Assembly: GCF_000621705.1 (NCBI RefSeq)
Contig: NZ_JHXO01000006.1
Span: 124,001 to 188,000 of the forward strand
Source of the DNA: Prolixibacter bellariivorans ATCC BAA-1284
GTDB lineage: Bacteria > Bacteroidota > Bacteroidia > Bacteroidales > Prolixibacteraceae
Direction: 5' to 3'
Length of the DNA stretch: 64,000 nucleotides
In this document: one piece after another, positions 1-7,675 of the stretch
Layout of the letters: the number at the start of each line of letters is the position of its first letter
Position numbering within the stretch: the first letter of the stretch is position 1
Translations under genes and position numbers: made by a program
Notes under the pieces: generated by a model
Databases searched by the model: none
What the model was told of the DNA's origin: nothing
The model's input: only the letters and a program-made list of their open reading frames with translations

Positions 1-1
1 C

Positions 2-286
2 GGCAAAACCATTTACATTCTTGATGAACCAACCACAGGCCTTCATTTCGAAGACATCAGGGTATTGCTTGATGTATTAAATAAGCTGGTTGACAGAGGA
101 AACACGGTAATCGTTATCGAGCATAACATGGATGTGATTAAAGTGGCTGACCATATTATCGATATTGGCCCCGAAGGAGGACGAACTGGCGGAAAGGTGA
201 TTTGCACAGGAACTCCGGAACAGGTGGTAGGCCATCGAAATTCATATACCGCCCGCTTCCTGAAGGATGAGCTGAACAGAAAATGA
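2..286 (+). CDS. uvrA: UvrA excinuclease subunit A, C-terminal fragment
   Basis: The frame is open from the window edge and carries the end of the second ABC ATPase of UvrA. The Walker B/D-loop stretch [15 protein letters not shown] is followed by the H-loop [24 protein letters not shown], which is characteristic of UvrA. UvrA is the damage-sensing ATPase of the UvrABC nucleotide excision repair complex and acts in the cytoplasm. Only the last 94 codons are in the window, so the zinc fingers and first ATPase half cannot be checked. The protein ends shortly after a typical GTPEQV(V) stretch, the expected UvrA tail. The 5' part lies outside the window. Confidence 0.95.
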   Translation, partial: GKTIYILDEPTTGLHFEDIRVLLDVLNKLVDRGNTVIVIEHNMDVIKVADHIIDIGPEGGRTGGKVICTGTPEQVVGHRNSYTARFLKDELNRK

Positions 287-383
287 GCGCAGGTAGTTCA
301 CCCGAAAAAGAGCGTTGACCATTTTGCATCAATTGAACAAAATGTATTAACTTGATACACCCATTCATTTGAAAACATCTTCT

Positions 384-2051
384 ATGGTACGAGATATTGA
401 ATTACAATGTGAAAACAGCGGCAAAATTTGCACATACCCACTGGGAACTACGCTGGGCGAAATTGCCGGCAGTATGGAAGTATCGCTACCATCTCCTATT
501 TTGGGAGCTTATGTGAATAATCGAGTTAAACCGCTTGATTTTGAGTTGGTTAAACCCAAAAAAATTGAGTTCTTCGATTATAGTAATACCGATGGGCAAC
601 GGATGTATCTTCGTTCGCTTTCGTTTGTATTATATGTGGCGATGCGGAATATTTGGCCCGAGACACAATTGAAAATCGACCATGCTATTTCTAAAGGCTA
701 CTACTGCGAAATAGAGAATCTCGGACGGCCGCTTACTGACCAGGATGTTTGGACACTTCGCGAAGAAATGGGGGAGTTGATAGATAAAGATTTACCCATT
801 TCCCGAAAAAGAGTACTAACAGAAGAGGCTGTAGAAATCTTTGGACAGGAAGGTTTGTTTCGCAAAGCGGAACTTTTTAAAGAGTATGGCCGTATTTATG
901 CACCTATATTATGTCTGGCCGAAAGGCGGGATTTTTTCTATGGTCATGTGTTGCCCTCCACGGGTTATCTGAAACATTTCGGTGTGGAAAAATATTACGA
1001 CGGCCTCCTTTTGCGTGTCCCGAACCCCGAGTCACCCAACGAACTGGAGCCAGTGGTCCGTCAGGAAAAACTGTTTGGAATTTTCCGTGAACATAAGGAA
1101 TGGGCTGGTATTCTTCAAATAGAGGATATCGCGGGTTTGAATGAGCAGGTTCGGCAAAAGCGTGCCGGAGAAATTATTAAGATATCGGAAGCCCTTCACG
1201 AAAAGAAAATCGTGGAGATTGCCAACCAGATTTATGCGCGACGCGATAAGGTTAACCTGGTGTTAATTGCCGGACCTTCGAGTTCGGGCAAAACAACATT
1301 CAGCAAACGGTTGGGAATTCAGCTGGCTGTTGTGGGAATGCGGCCCATCTCCATTTCGTTGGATGATTTCTTTGTGGATCGGGCACATACTCCACGTGAC
1401 GAATCGGGCGACTACGACTTCGAAGCTTTGGAAGCCATCGATATCGAATACTTCAATGAGTTTCTGACTAAGTTGATGAACGGTGAAACCGTTGAGAGTC
1501 CCGTGTTTGATTTTCACCGGGGAGAACGGGTGCTCAAGGGAGAAATGCTAAAGCTGGAGGAGAACAGTATCCTCATCATTGAAGGCATCCATGGCTTGAA
1601 TCCGGGACTCATTCCTGGAATCGACAGCGAGCGAACCTTCAAGATCTTCATCTCGGCGCTGACACAAATTTCCATTGATGAGCACACATACATTCCCACG
1701 ACGGACAACCGTTTGTTGAGGCGCATTATTCGCGACAGCAAGTATCGCGGCTATGATGCCCGGACGACTATCCAACGCTGGCCCAGTGTGCGCAGGGGAG
1801 AGGATACACATATCTTCCCTTACCAGGAAAATGCCGATGTGATGTTCAATTCGGCCCTGATTTATGAGTTAGGGGTTTTGAAACGGTATGCAGAACATCT
1901 GTTGGAGCTTGTGCCTGAGAATGCACCTGAATATGCTGAAGCCGTTCGATTGCTGGTATTCATTTCCTACTTTTATCCGATTTCGGCACAGGAAATACCA
2001 CCTACTTCGGTGTTACGTGAATTTTTGGGCGGCAGTAGTTTTAATTATTAA
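384..2051 (+). CDS. TGS-domain uridine/nucleoside kinase-like protein
   Basis: This 555-residue protein has an N-terminal TGS-like and threonyl-tRNA-synthetase-like region (about residues 1-220) followed by a phosphoribulokinase/uridine kinase-type P-loop domain. The Walker A is IAGPSSSGKTTFSKRL near residue 295, with DDFFVDR and IIEGIHGLNP further on. Proteins of this architecture are annotated as nucleoside kinases and are common in Bacteroidota and Firmicutes; the true substrate is not established. A TTG at 369 would add five residues, but the ATG at 384 looks the better start. The gene stands alone and ends at a shared hairpin terminator. Kinase activity is an inference from the intact P-loop. 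Confidence 0.85.
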   Translation: MVRDIELQCENSGKICTYPLGTTLGEIAGSMEVSLPSPILGAYVNNRVKPLDFELVKPKKIEFFDYSNTDGQRMYLRSLSFVLYVAMRNIWPETQLKIDHAISKGYYCEIENLGRPLTDQDVWTLREEMGELIDKDLPISRKRVLTEEAVEIFGQEGLFRKAELFKEYGRIYAPILCLAERRDFFYGHVLPSTGYLKHFGVEKYYDGLLLRVPNPESPNELEPVVRQEKLFGIFREHKEWAGILQIEDIAGLNEQVRQKRAGEIIKISEALHEKKIVEIANQIYARRDKVNLVLIAGPSSSGKTTFSKRLGIQLAVVGMRPISISLDDFFVDRAHTPRDESGDYDFEALEAIDIEYFNEFLTKLMNGETVESPVFDFHRGERVLKGEMLKLEENSILIIEGIHGLNPGLIPGIDSERTFKIFISALTQISIDEHTYIPTTDNRLLRRIIRDSKYRGYDARTTIQRWPSVRRGEDTHIFPYQENADVMFNSALIYELGVLKRYAEHLLELVPENAPEYAEAVRLLVFISYFYPISAQEIPPTSVLREFLGGSSFNY

Positions 2052-2071
2052 GCCCGATAAAATACAATATA

Positions 2072-2098
2072 AAGCTCGCTATCTGGCGGGCTTTTTTT
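2072..2098. terminator. bidirectional rho-independent terminator
   Basis: An 8-bp stem (2072-2079 with 2086-2093, one G-T pair) with a 6-nt loop is followed by a T-run to 2098. It lies between the converging kinase gene and the MATE gene, whose stop codon touches the T-run. Confidence 0.8.
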
Positions 2099-3398
2099 AT
2101 GCCATCCGGCTGAAAATCGCTCTCTGGGCAAGGAAAGTTTGGAATAGTCCGCGACCAAAAAGAAATAAAATCATAGCCAGCCATAGCGCATTGTTTCCCA
2201 GCGAATGCTGGAAGAGGAGAAATGTTGGGATGAACAGGAAAAATGTAGCGGCCAGCATACTGTTCCGCATTCCCGTCGATGCGGTGGCACCGATGTAGAT
2301 TCCATCCCAGATAAAAGCGGCAAATCCGGTTACCGGGATGAGCGCTGTCCACCAGATAAATGGTCGGGCGGCGTCTCTAATCGAAGTCTGGTCGGTCAGA
2401 AAGGCTACAATCTGGTTTCCGGCAAAGAAATAGATGAGTGAAAACACGATGCCCAGTGAGATTCCCCATAGAAAAAGTAGCTGACTAACTTTCTTTAATT
2501 TGGACTTACTTCCGGCTCCAAAATATTTCCCGGCCAGGGCTTCACCAGCATAGGCAAAACCGTCCATAAAAAAGGAAAAGAACATCAGGAATTGGAGGAG
2601 AAGTGAGTTGACAGCCAGTATAGTATCATTCATCCCCGCCGATTTCGAGGTGAAAAACGTGAACACACCAATAATGCAAAGCGTCCGGATGAAGATGTCG
2701 CGGTTTACCTGCATGAAAATCCGTAGCGCTTTCACATCGAGAATTTGCTTCCGCGAAAGATGGGAGAAGGGAGAGCCAAATTTTTTATGGATGAACCATA
2801 GGGAAAGAAGTAGTCCCATGTATTGCGATAAAACCGTTCCCAGGGCCACGCCGGCCGATTTCATGCCCAAAACGAAAACAAAAAATACGCTGAAGATGAT
2901 ATTGGCTATATTAATAATGATGGCAACAGTCATGGGAATACGGGCGTTTTGCATCCCGATGAACCAGCCTGTAAGGCTGTAAAGCCCGATGGTGGCGGGT
3001 GCGGCCCAAATACGAATAAAGAAGTACTGGCTGGCCAATTGCTTGACTTCCTCGCTTCCACCCAAAATGCGGAAGCTAATCCATTCGATCGGGACTTGAA
3101 GAATGATGAGCAGAACACCGAAAAATAGTGCCAAAACAAAAGAGCGCCCCAGTATCAGTTCGCTTTCGTTTCGATCTTTCCTTCCCGTTGCCTGGGCGGT
3201 AAATCCGCTTGTGCCCATTCGCAGGAAAGCAAACATCCAGTAGAGAAAGTTGAAGATGACACCACCAAGCGAGATAGCTCCGATATAAATTGCTGAGCCC
3301 AGGTGCCCCATCAGGGCCATATCGACCAGTCCCAATAAGGGCACAGTGATGTTACTGATGATGTTGGGAATGGCGAGGTCAAGTATTTTTCGATTCAA
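2097..3398 (-). CDS. MATE family multidrug/Na+ efflux transporter
   Basis: This 433-residue integral membrane protein has about 12 hydrophobic segments and the DinF-like MATE N-terminus (LDLAIPNIISNITVPLLGLVD followed by MGHLGSA). MATE transporters export cationic drugs or metabolites using Na+ or H+ gradients across the inner membrane. The start appears to be TTG at 3398: it keeps the conserved first helix, while the first in-frame ATG would remove it. A TAnnTTTG-like box lies upstream on this strand at 3440-3447. It is a single gene. The transported substrate cannot be told from sequence. Confidence 0.9.
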   Translation of the reverse strand: MNRKILDLAIPNIISNITVPLLGLVDMALMGHLGSAIYIGAISLGGVIFNFLYWMFAFLRMGTSGFTAQATGRKDRNESELILGRSFVLALFFGVLLIILQVPIEWISFRILGGSEEVKQLASQYFFIRIWAAPATIGLYSLTGWFIGMQNARIPMTVAIIINIANIIFSVFFVFVLGMKSAGVALGTVLSQYMGLLLSLWFIHKKFGSPFSHLSRKQILDVKALRIFMQVNRDIFIRTLCIIGVFTFFTSKSAGMNDTILAVNSLLLQFLMFFSFFMDGFAYAGEALAGKYFGAGSKSKLKKVSQLLFLWGISLGIVFSLIYFFAGNQIVAFLTDQTSIRDAARPFIWWTALIPVTGFAAFIWDGIYIGATASTGMRNSMLAATFFLFIPTFLLFQHSLGNNALWLAMILFLFGRGLFQTFLAQRAIFSRMA

Positions 3399-3483
3399 AA
3401 TGTTGAGGTTTTGTTGCTTAATTATTCATTTTCAGGCGACAAAAATAGGTGGAGAAAAAAGGACAAAAAAGTTTTTATTTTTA

Positions 3484-3515
3484 TTTGGAACAAATCCAAA
3501 TAAAGATTACTTTTG
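3484..3515 (+). promoter_or_regulatory. Bacteroidota-type promoter of the Mn-type sod gene
   Basis: TTTG at 3484-3487, a 20-bp spacer, then TACTTTTG at 3508-3515 match the Bacteroidota -33/-7 consensus. The predicted transcript starts near 3522. An upstream in-frame TTG (3513-3515) is therefore part of the promoter, and the true start of translation is ATG 3549. Confidence 0.7.
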
Positions 3516-3548
3516 AAAAACATTGAACTACAAAAAACCATTAGTGAT

Positions 3549-4148
3549 ATGAGTTTTATTCAACCAGAACTTAAATACGATTATACGGCTCTTGAGCCTT
3601 ACATTGACGCCCGTACCATGGAAATTCACTACACGAAGCACCATGCGGGTTATACCAATAACTTGAATAAAGCCATTGAAGGTACGGAATTAGACGGTAA
3701 AACCATTGAAGAAGTTTTATCGGTGGTATCCAAATTTCCGGCGGCTGTACGGAACAATGCAGGCGGTTTTTACAATCACAACCTGTATTGGGAAGTAATG
3801 CAACCGGGTGGAAGTTCAGAGCCTAAAGGTGAATTGGCTGATGCTATTAATTCGGCATTTGGTTCACTTGACGCATTCAAGGATGTATTTTCAAAAGCTG
3901 CAGCCACGCGATTTGGTTCGGGCTGGGCATGGCTCATTAAAGATGGAAACGAATTAAAGGTGGAATCCACACCGAATCAGGACAATCCGCTGATGGATGT
4001 TTCTGATGTGAAAGGAACTCCCATTTTAGGTATAGATGTCTGGGAACATGCTTATTATCTGAATTATCAGAACAGGCGTCCCGAATACATCGAAGCTTTT
4101 TGGAAAGTTATCAACTGGGACGAGGTTGATAGACGTTTTAAAGGTTAA
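3549..4148 (+). CDS. sodA: Superoxide dismutase, Mn-type by signature
   Basis: The protein has 199 residues and converts superoxide to O2 and H2O2 in the cytoplasm. Metal ligands are visible as His27, His77, Asp163 and His167 (the last two in DVWEHAYYL). The residue four before the second His ligand is Gly73 (GGFYNH), and a Gln is present at Gln144 (PNQDNP). This is the arrangement of Mn-preferring enzymes, where the metal-tuning glutamine comes from the C-terminal domain. Translation is placed at ATG 3549 because the upstream TTG lies inside the -7 promoter box. The next gene is a second SOD with the opposite signature; a terminator separates them, so they are separate transcripts. Metal use in vivo is inferred and could be cambialistic. 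Confidence 0.93.
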   Translation: MSFIQPELKYDYTALEPYIDARTMEIHYTKHHAGYTNNLNKAIEGTELDGKTIEEVLSVVSKFPAAVRNNAGGFYNHNLYWEVMQPGGSSEPKGELADAINSAFGSLDAFKDVFSKAAATRFGSGWAWLIKDGNELKVESTPNQDNPLMDVSDVKGTPILGIDVWEHAYYLNYQNRRPEYIEAFWKVINWDEVDRRFKG

Positions 4149-4166
4149 TTGATTTTTTGGTTTGAG

Positions 4167-4196
4167 AAGCCGGAGGTGATGCTCCGGCTTTTTTTT
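4167..4196 (+). terminator. terminator after the Mn-type sod
   Basis: A 9-bp perfect GC-rich stem (4167-4175 with 4182-4190) is followed by eight T residues. It separates the two sod genes into independent transcription units. Confidence 0.88.
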
Positions 4197-4293
4197 GCTT
4201 TTAGGGGTAGTTTATAGTAAAAAAGACGAACAAATTTTGATCTTCGTTCGTTCTTACAGCAAAATCATCATTAACCTTTAAAATAAATTTATT

Positions 4294-4869
4294 ATGGCAT
4301 TCGAACTACCCAAGTTGCCGTATGCGCTCGATGCGCTTGAACCTCACATCAGTAAGAAAACCCTCGAATTTCATTACGGAAAACATCACCAGGGGTATGT
4401 AACCAAACTGAACGGATTAATCCCGGGAAGCCCTTTTGAAAATGCCGATCTGGAAGAAATTATTAAAAAGAGCGAAGGAGGCATTTTTAATAATGGCGCA
4501 CAGGTTTGGAACCACACTTTCTACTTTTTCCAGCTTTCGGGTTCACCCAAAACAGCACCGGAAGGAGCACTGAAATCCGCGATTGAACGCGATTTTGGTT
4601 CACTGGAAAGCTTCAAGGAGAAATTCAGTAATGCAGCTGCTACACTTTTCGGATCGGGTTGGGCCTGGTTGGTGAAAAATGCTGACGGGAAACTGGAAAT
4701 TATTCAGACTGCAAACGCAGGTAACCCGTTACGCGAAGGAAAAACTCCGCTGTTAACATGTGATGTATGGGAACATGCTTACTATCTCGATAAACAAAAC
4801 CTTCGTCCGACCTACATCGAAGAATTCTGGAGAGTTCTGGATTGGGGCGTTGTGGAATCGCGTTTCTAA
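4294..4869 (+). CDS. sodB: Superoxide dismutase, Fe-type by signature
   Basis: The protein has 191 residues, starting MAFELPKLPY as in typical bacterial FeSOD. Ligands are His27, His74, Asp157 and His161. Gln70 sits four residues before the second His ligand (GAQVWNH), and the C-terminal position is Ala142 (TANAGNP), which is the Fe-type arrangement. The usual Tyr34-containing HHQGY stretch is present. It lies 145 bp after the Mn-type paralogue, behind a terminator, so it probably has its own promoter, although I saw no clear box. The pair would let the cell keep cytoplasmic superoxide defence under either iron or manganese limitation; that use is an inference. Confidence 0.95.
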   Translation: MAFELPKLPYALDALEPHISKKTLEFHYGKHHQGYVTKLNGLIPGSPFENADLEEIIKKSEGGIFNNGAQVWNHTFYFFQLSGSPKTAPEGALKSAIERDFGSLESFKEKFSNAAATLFGSGWAWLVKNADGKLEIIQTANAGNPLREGKTPLLTCDVWEHAYYLDKQNLRPTYIEEFWRVLDWGVVESRF

Positions 4870-4891
4870 TAAGGAAAGAAATTTTGATAAT

Positions 4892-4929
4892 AAAAAAGCC
4901 GGCATTACTAAAGTAAGCCGGCTTTTTTT
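4892..4929 (+). terminator. terminator after the Fe-type sod
   Basis: A run of A, then GCCGGC at 4898-4903 pairs with GCCGGC at 4917-4922, with an inner TTAC/GTAA stem, followed by seven T residues. The A/T flanks make it usable on both strands, so it may also end the small minus-strand gene at 4952. Confidence 0.85.
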
Positions 4930-4951
4930 GATTAAAGTCGTTGATTATTTA

Positions 4952-5140
4952 TTAGTCGGTATGGCATGATGAATCGGTGCTAACTCCGCAACTACCTCCT
5001 CCACAGCCACATCCTGTGCCTGTTCTCAGATCGGCAAGAGTAGGATCAGTAACTTCCTTTTTTGTTTTGAGAAAACGCAATCCCAATGCAAAAAACACGA
5101 AGCTGATCATGCCTAAAACAAGTAAAAACAATTTCAACAT
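4952..5140 (-). CDS. Small membrane protein with Cys-rich tail
   Basis: The 62-residue protein has one N-terminal membrane helix (about residues 2-22) and a C-terminal stretch with five cysteines, including the compact CGCGGGSC motif. Helix plus Cys-rich tail resembles the NqrM (DUF539) maturation factors of Na+-translocating NADH:quinone reductase, which deliver iron, but it is too short and divergent to assign. An ApbE flavin transferase, another Nqr/Rnf maturation factor, is encoded in this window at 29665-30672, though not adjacent. A TAnnTTTG-like box lies upstream at 5161-5168 on this strand. The gene is real by its coherent topology; its role is unknown. Confidence 0.65.
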   Translation of the reverse strand: MLKLFLLVLGMISFVFFALGLRFLKTKKEVTDPTLADLRTGTGCGCGGGSCGVSTDSSCHTD

Positions 5141-5206
5141 AGCATTAACGTTTTGTGCTTCAAAAGTAATAATAAAAGAGATAAAAAGGTCTTAAATATG
5201 GTCAAA

Positions 5207-5238
5207 AATAATCACCCGATTCCTCCGGTGTGATTATT
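5207..5238 (-). terminator. terminator after the 76-residue membrane protein gene
   Basis: A 9-bp A/T-rich stem (5207-5215 with 5230-5238) is followed, on the minus strand, by a T-rich stretch. It lies just downstream of the gene ending at 5256. Confidence 0.7.
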
Positions 5239-5255
5239 TCGAAGCTGATAGCCTT

Positions 5256-5486
5256 CTACTTGGCGAGTTTCAGGTTTTTAAGCTTCTGTTCCTTCTTTAC
5301 TTTGGCCTGCTCCATCCGATCTAATGTTTGGGCACAATAAATACCGCGTTTTTTCATTTCGCGGTTATGCCCAATATGCGTATCGGGGAATTTCCCATTC
5401 TTTTTAAGAACAATTTGTAAGGCTAACCCGAAGAAAGCCAGGGAAACAAGAGCAATGGCCAGTAAAATTACCTTTACTAAACCCAT
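5256..5486 (-). CDS. Small Bacteroidota membrane protein, unknown function
   Basis: The 76-residue protein has a single N-terminal hydrophobic helix (about residues 4-26), then FPDTHIGHNREMKKRGI with one Cys (YCAQT), then a basic, Lys-rich coiled tail. Short proteins with this helix plus an FP.THIGHN.. motif recur in Bacteroidota and are annotated only as membrane or secreted proteins. It is expected to be inner-membrane with the basic tail in the cytoplasm. A CAAAGATA box (reverse complement of TAnnTTTG) at 5507-5514 suggests its own promoter just before the end of the upstream gene. It may be functionally related to the neighbouring Cys-rich small protein; that is conjecture. Confidence 0.6.
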   Translation of the reverse strand: MGLVKVILLAIALVSLAFFGLALQIVLKKNGKFPDTHIGHNREMKKRGIYCAQTLDRMEQAKVKKEQKLKNLKLAK

Positions 5487-5516
5487 AACTTCTCTTTTCT
5501 CGGGTGCAAAGATATA

Positions 5517-6788
5517 TCAAATATGATTCGGGTAATCTAAATTTCTGAAAATTTGAAGAAGGGTGGAATAATCGGAGGATGGTGTACTTTCGATGCCCTT
5601 CTCGTGCAATAACTGCTGCGTGGCTTTTAACAATGATTCCGGTTTATACTCCTTCTCATGTACAAAGTTGAGATACTTCAGTATCCAGAAAGCATTGAAC
5701 CGATGAAAGAAACGTCTGGAAAAAACGCTATCTCCGGAGCAGTTGGACTGCAATTCGAGTATCATATCGATAGCTCCGGACTGATGTAAAAACCGACGAA
5801 GCGGCGCTGGAAAAATGTCAATTGTTTCAGTAAGTTGCTGTTGTTTCAGGTGGTAAAGTTCATTTACTTTTCGGAAGAAAGGCTGCAGATCTTCGAAAGC
5901 CCGAAAAGAATAAGTCGTTTCCATCAGGTCTTCACCGGAAAGGAATTGCGCCAATTTCGGCCCGGTTCCAAACGGTACCCGATCAGAAGTCCGGATACCC
6001 GGGAAAACCAACGGTTCATTAATTTCTCCAAAGGTTCCCAGTTGAACGACTTTATGCAGAAAATAGAAATCCTCGCCTGCCTTTTTGCGGTTCATTCCTC
6101 CTTGTTTTACGTAGGCTCCAGCGCGAACGGCAAAAGCAGAGCCTACGGTGTAAATGGCGTTGGGGTAACCGGATAACTGCATGGCGTGCCGATAGTAACG
6201 CATGTACAATTCGTACCGCGTAATTCCTTCGCAGAGTTTGCCATCCAACCACGGTTCTTGTAAATCATGTTCAAATCCAATGGTAAAGAGTTGACATTTT
6301 GGGCAATCCTGAAAGGCCTTTTCAATTGCCGTAAAATAGTTGGGCGATACGCGACAATCCGCATCGAGCGAAACGATGAATCCATTTTCAGTACCTGCCT
6401 GGTTGAATCGGCGAATGGCCTCATCCATGCCGATCTTCCGGGCCCAACCGGCACCAGCCCATTTTTTTCTGAGCTCTGGAACATGAACGAGGTGAAAGGA
6501 AATCTTCCCGGTAGGAACATGCTGTTTCCAGGAATGAAATTGCCTGATGGTTTGTTGGTTAATTTCTTTTGCTTCAGTGGGAGCTCCTTCCGGCGAATTG
6601 ACTACGATAATGACTTCGGTTGGAAGAGTGGGGGGAGCAGCCGATATCAATGACTCCAATGTTTGAAACAACTCCGGCTCACGGTAGGATGGAATCACTA
6701 CACAGCAAGTGAGCGTTTCTTCCGGCTCGTCGGGAATGAGCGGGGGGAAACCGGCATGTTTTTTCAGATAGGAATCGAAACTATGCAT
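5517..6788 (-). CDS. Family 2 glycosyltransferase (soluble GT-A)
   Basis: The 423-residue protein begins its GT-A fold with CVVIPSYREPELFQTLESL, has the metal/nucleotide motif SLDADCRVS (DxD-like), and a GEDFYFLHK stretch that fits the catalytic-base region. No membrane helices are evident, so it probably acts at the cytoplasmic face. Donor and acceptor are unknown. It starts 10 bp after the terminator hairpin of the OmpH-like gene, so it needs its own promoter or read-through. The C-terminal 130 residues do not match a domain I recognise. Confidence 0.82.
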   Translation of the reverse strand: MHSFDSYLKKHAGFPPLIPDEPEETLTCCVVIPSYREPELFQTLESLISAAPPTLPTEVIIVVNSPEGAPTEAKEINQQTIRQFHSWKQHVPTGKISFHLVHVPELRKKWAGAGWARKIGMDEAIRRFNQAGTENGFIVSLDADCRVSPNYFTAIEKAFQDCPKCQLFTIGFEHDLQEPWLDGKLCEGITRYELYMRYYRHAMQLSGYPNAIYTVGSAFAVRAGAYVKQGGMNRKKAGEDFYFLHKVVQLGTFGEINEPLVFPGIRTSDRVPFGTGPKLAQFLSGEDLMETTYSFRAFEDLQPFFRKVNELYHLKQQQLTETIDIFPAPLRRFLHQSGAIDMILELQSNCSGDSVFSRRFFHRFNAFWILKYLNFVHEKEYKPESLLKATQQLLHEKGIESTPSSDYSTLLQIFRNLDYPNHI

Positions 6789-6794
6789 GGTGCC

Positions 6795-6823
6795 AAAAAA
6801 AGCCCTGGTTTCGCAGGGCTTTT
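6795..6823 (-). terminator. terminator after the OmpH-like gene
   Basis: A perfect 10-bp stem (6798-6807 with 6814-6823) with a 6-nt loop is followed on the minus strand by a T-run. It lies between the OmpH-like gene and the GT2 gene. Confidence 0.85.
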
Positions 6824-6844
6824 AAGTTATATCGTAATCGAGTC

Positions 6845-7441
6845 TTACTTTTTCGAACTGTGGTAACGCTTGTTCAGCGCAGTAATCACTTCGCGGGTGA
6901 TGTTGTGCTGATCGGAACCTTCCAATAAGTTTGCATTACTGAAAATCAGGTCATATTTCTTATCAGCATTATAAATCTTCACATAATTCGAGATACTGTC
7001 GATTACCTGCTGATTGATTTCTTGCTGCATGGATTGCAATTTGCTGGAAAGGTCGTTGTCCAGTTTTTGAATTTCCTGCTGCATACCTATAAGGCGATTG
7101 CGTTCCTGCATGGCCCTTTCCTGTGTGAGGAAACCACCGCGCTTTAGTTTTTCCTGGAAAGCGTTGGCCTGCTTTTCAAAGTTGATTCGTTTTTGGCCAT
7201 ATTCATTTGTGTAGGCATCCTGTTTGCTCTTGAAGTTATCGTTTAATTCTTTTGCCAAATCGTAGTTGACCAAAACAGAATCCAACTTCACAAATGCCAC
7301 TTTTACAGGGGCATTTTCGTCTTGAGCTTCAGTGACCGTTTGGTTTGACTGACCTTTTTTATTTCCTGTAAAGTATAATACATAGAGGCCAATAACAGCC
7401 AGTGCCAAAATAACATGAATGATTGTAGAGTTATTTTTCAT
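6845..7441 (-). CDS. OmpH/Skp-family periplasmic protein
   Basis: The 198-residue protein has an N-terminal hydrophobic segment (residues about 8-24) that looks more like a membrane anchor than a cleavable signal. It is followed by the OmpH core (VAFVKLDSVLVNYDLAKEL), a long alpha-helical coiled-coil rich in Gln/Lys, and the closing YDLIFSNANLLEGSDQHNITREVITAL typical of the family. Skp-like proteins hold unfolded outer membrane proteins in the periplasm. Here the anchored form suggests an inner-membrane-tethered chaperone or a structural role. It is a monocistronic unit with a clear promoter and terminator. Confidence 0.85.
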   Translation of the reverse strand: MKNNSTIIHVILALAVIGLYVLYFTGNKKGQSNQTVTEAQDENAPVKVAFVKLDSVLVNYDLAKELNDNFKSKQDAYTNEYGQKRINFEKQANAFQEKLKRGGFLTQERAMQERNRLIGMQQEIQKLDNDLSSKLQSMQQEINQQVIDSISNYVKIYNADKKYDLIFSNANLLEGSDQHNITREVITALNKRYHSSKK

Positions 7442-7481
7442 ATGAATCGAATGATGATTGTTTGAATGGAATTAGGAATGA

Positions 7482-7511
7482 CAAATATAACCGAATTGCT
7501 GAATGCACAAA
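7482..7511 (-). promoter_or_regulatory. Bacteroidota promoter of the OmpH-like gene
   Basis: On the minus strand, TTTG (7508-7511), an 18-bp spacer and TATATTTG (7482-7489) match the consensus fully. The predicted transcription start is near 7475, giving a leader of about 34 nt. Confidence 0.75.
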
Positions 7512-7675
7512 GGATGCGACTTAAATTTTGTTGGCGGAGAAAACCAATTTCTGATAATTCATGAAATAAATTAGCCTCTACTCTTGATAAACGTCATAAA
7601 TCCGGCCTTTTGCGTTTACTACTTTTACCTCTTGATGAAGAAGAGTAAAAATTTCTAACTAGTACTATTACGACT

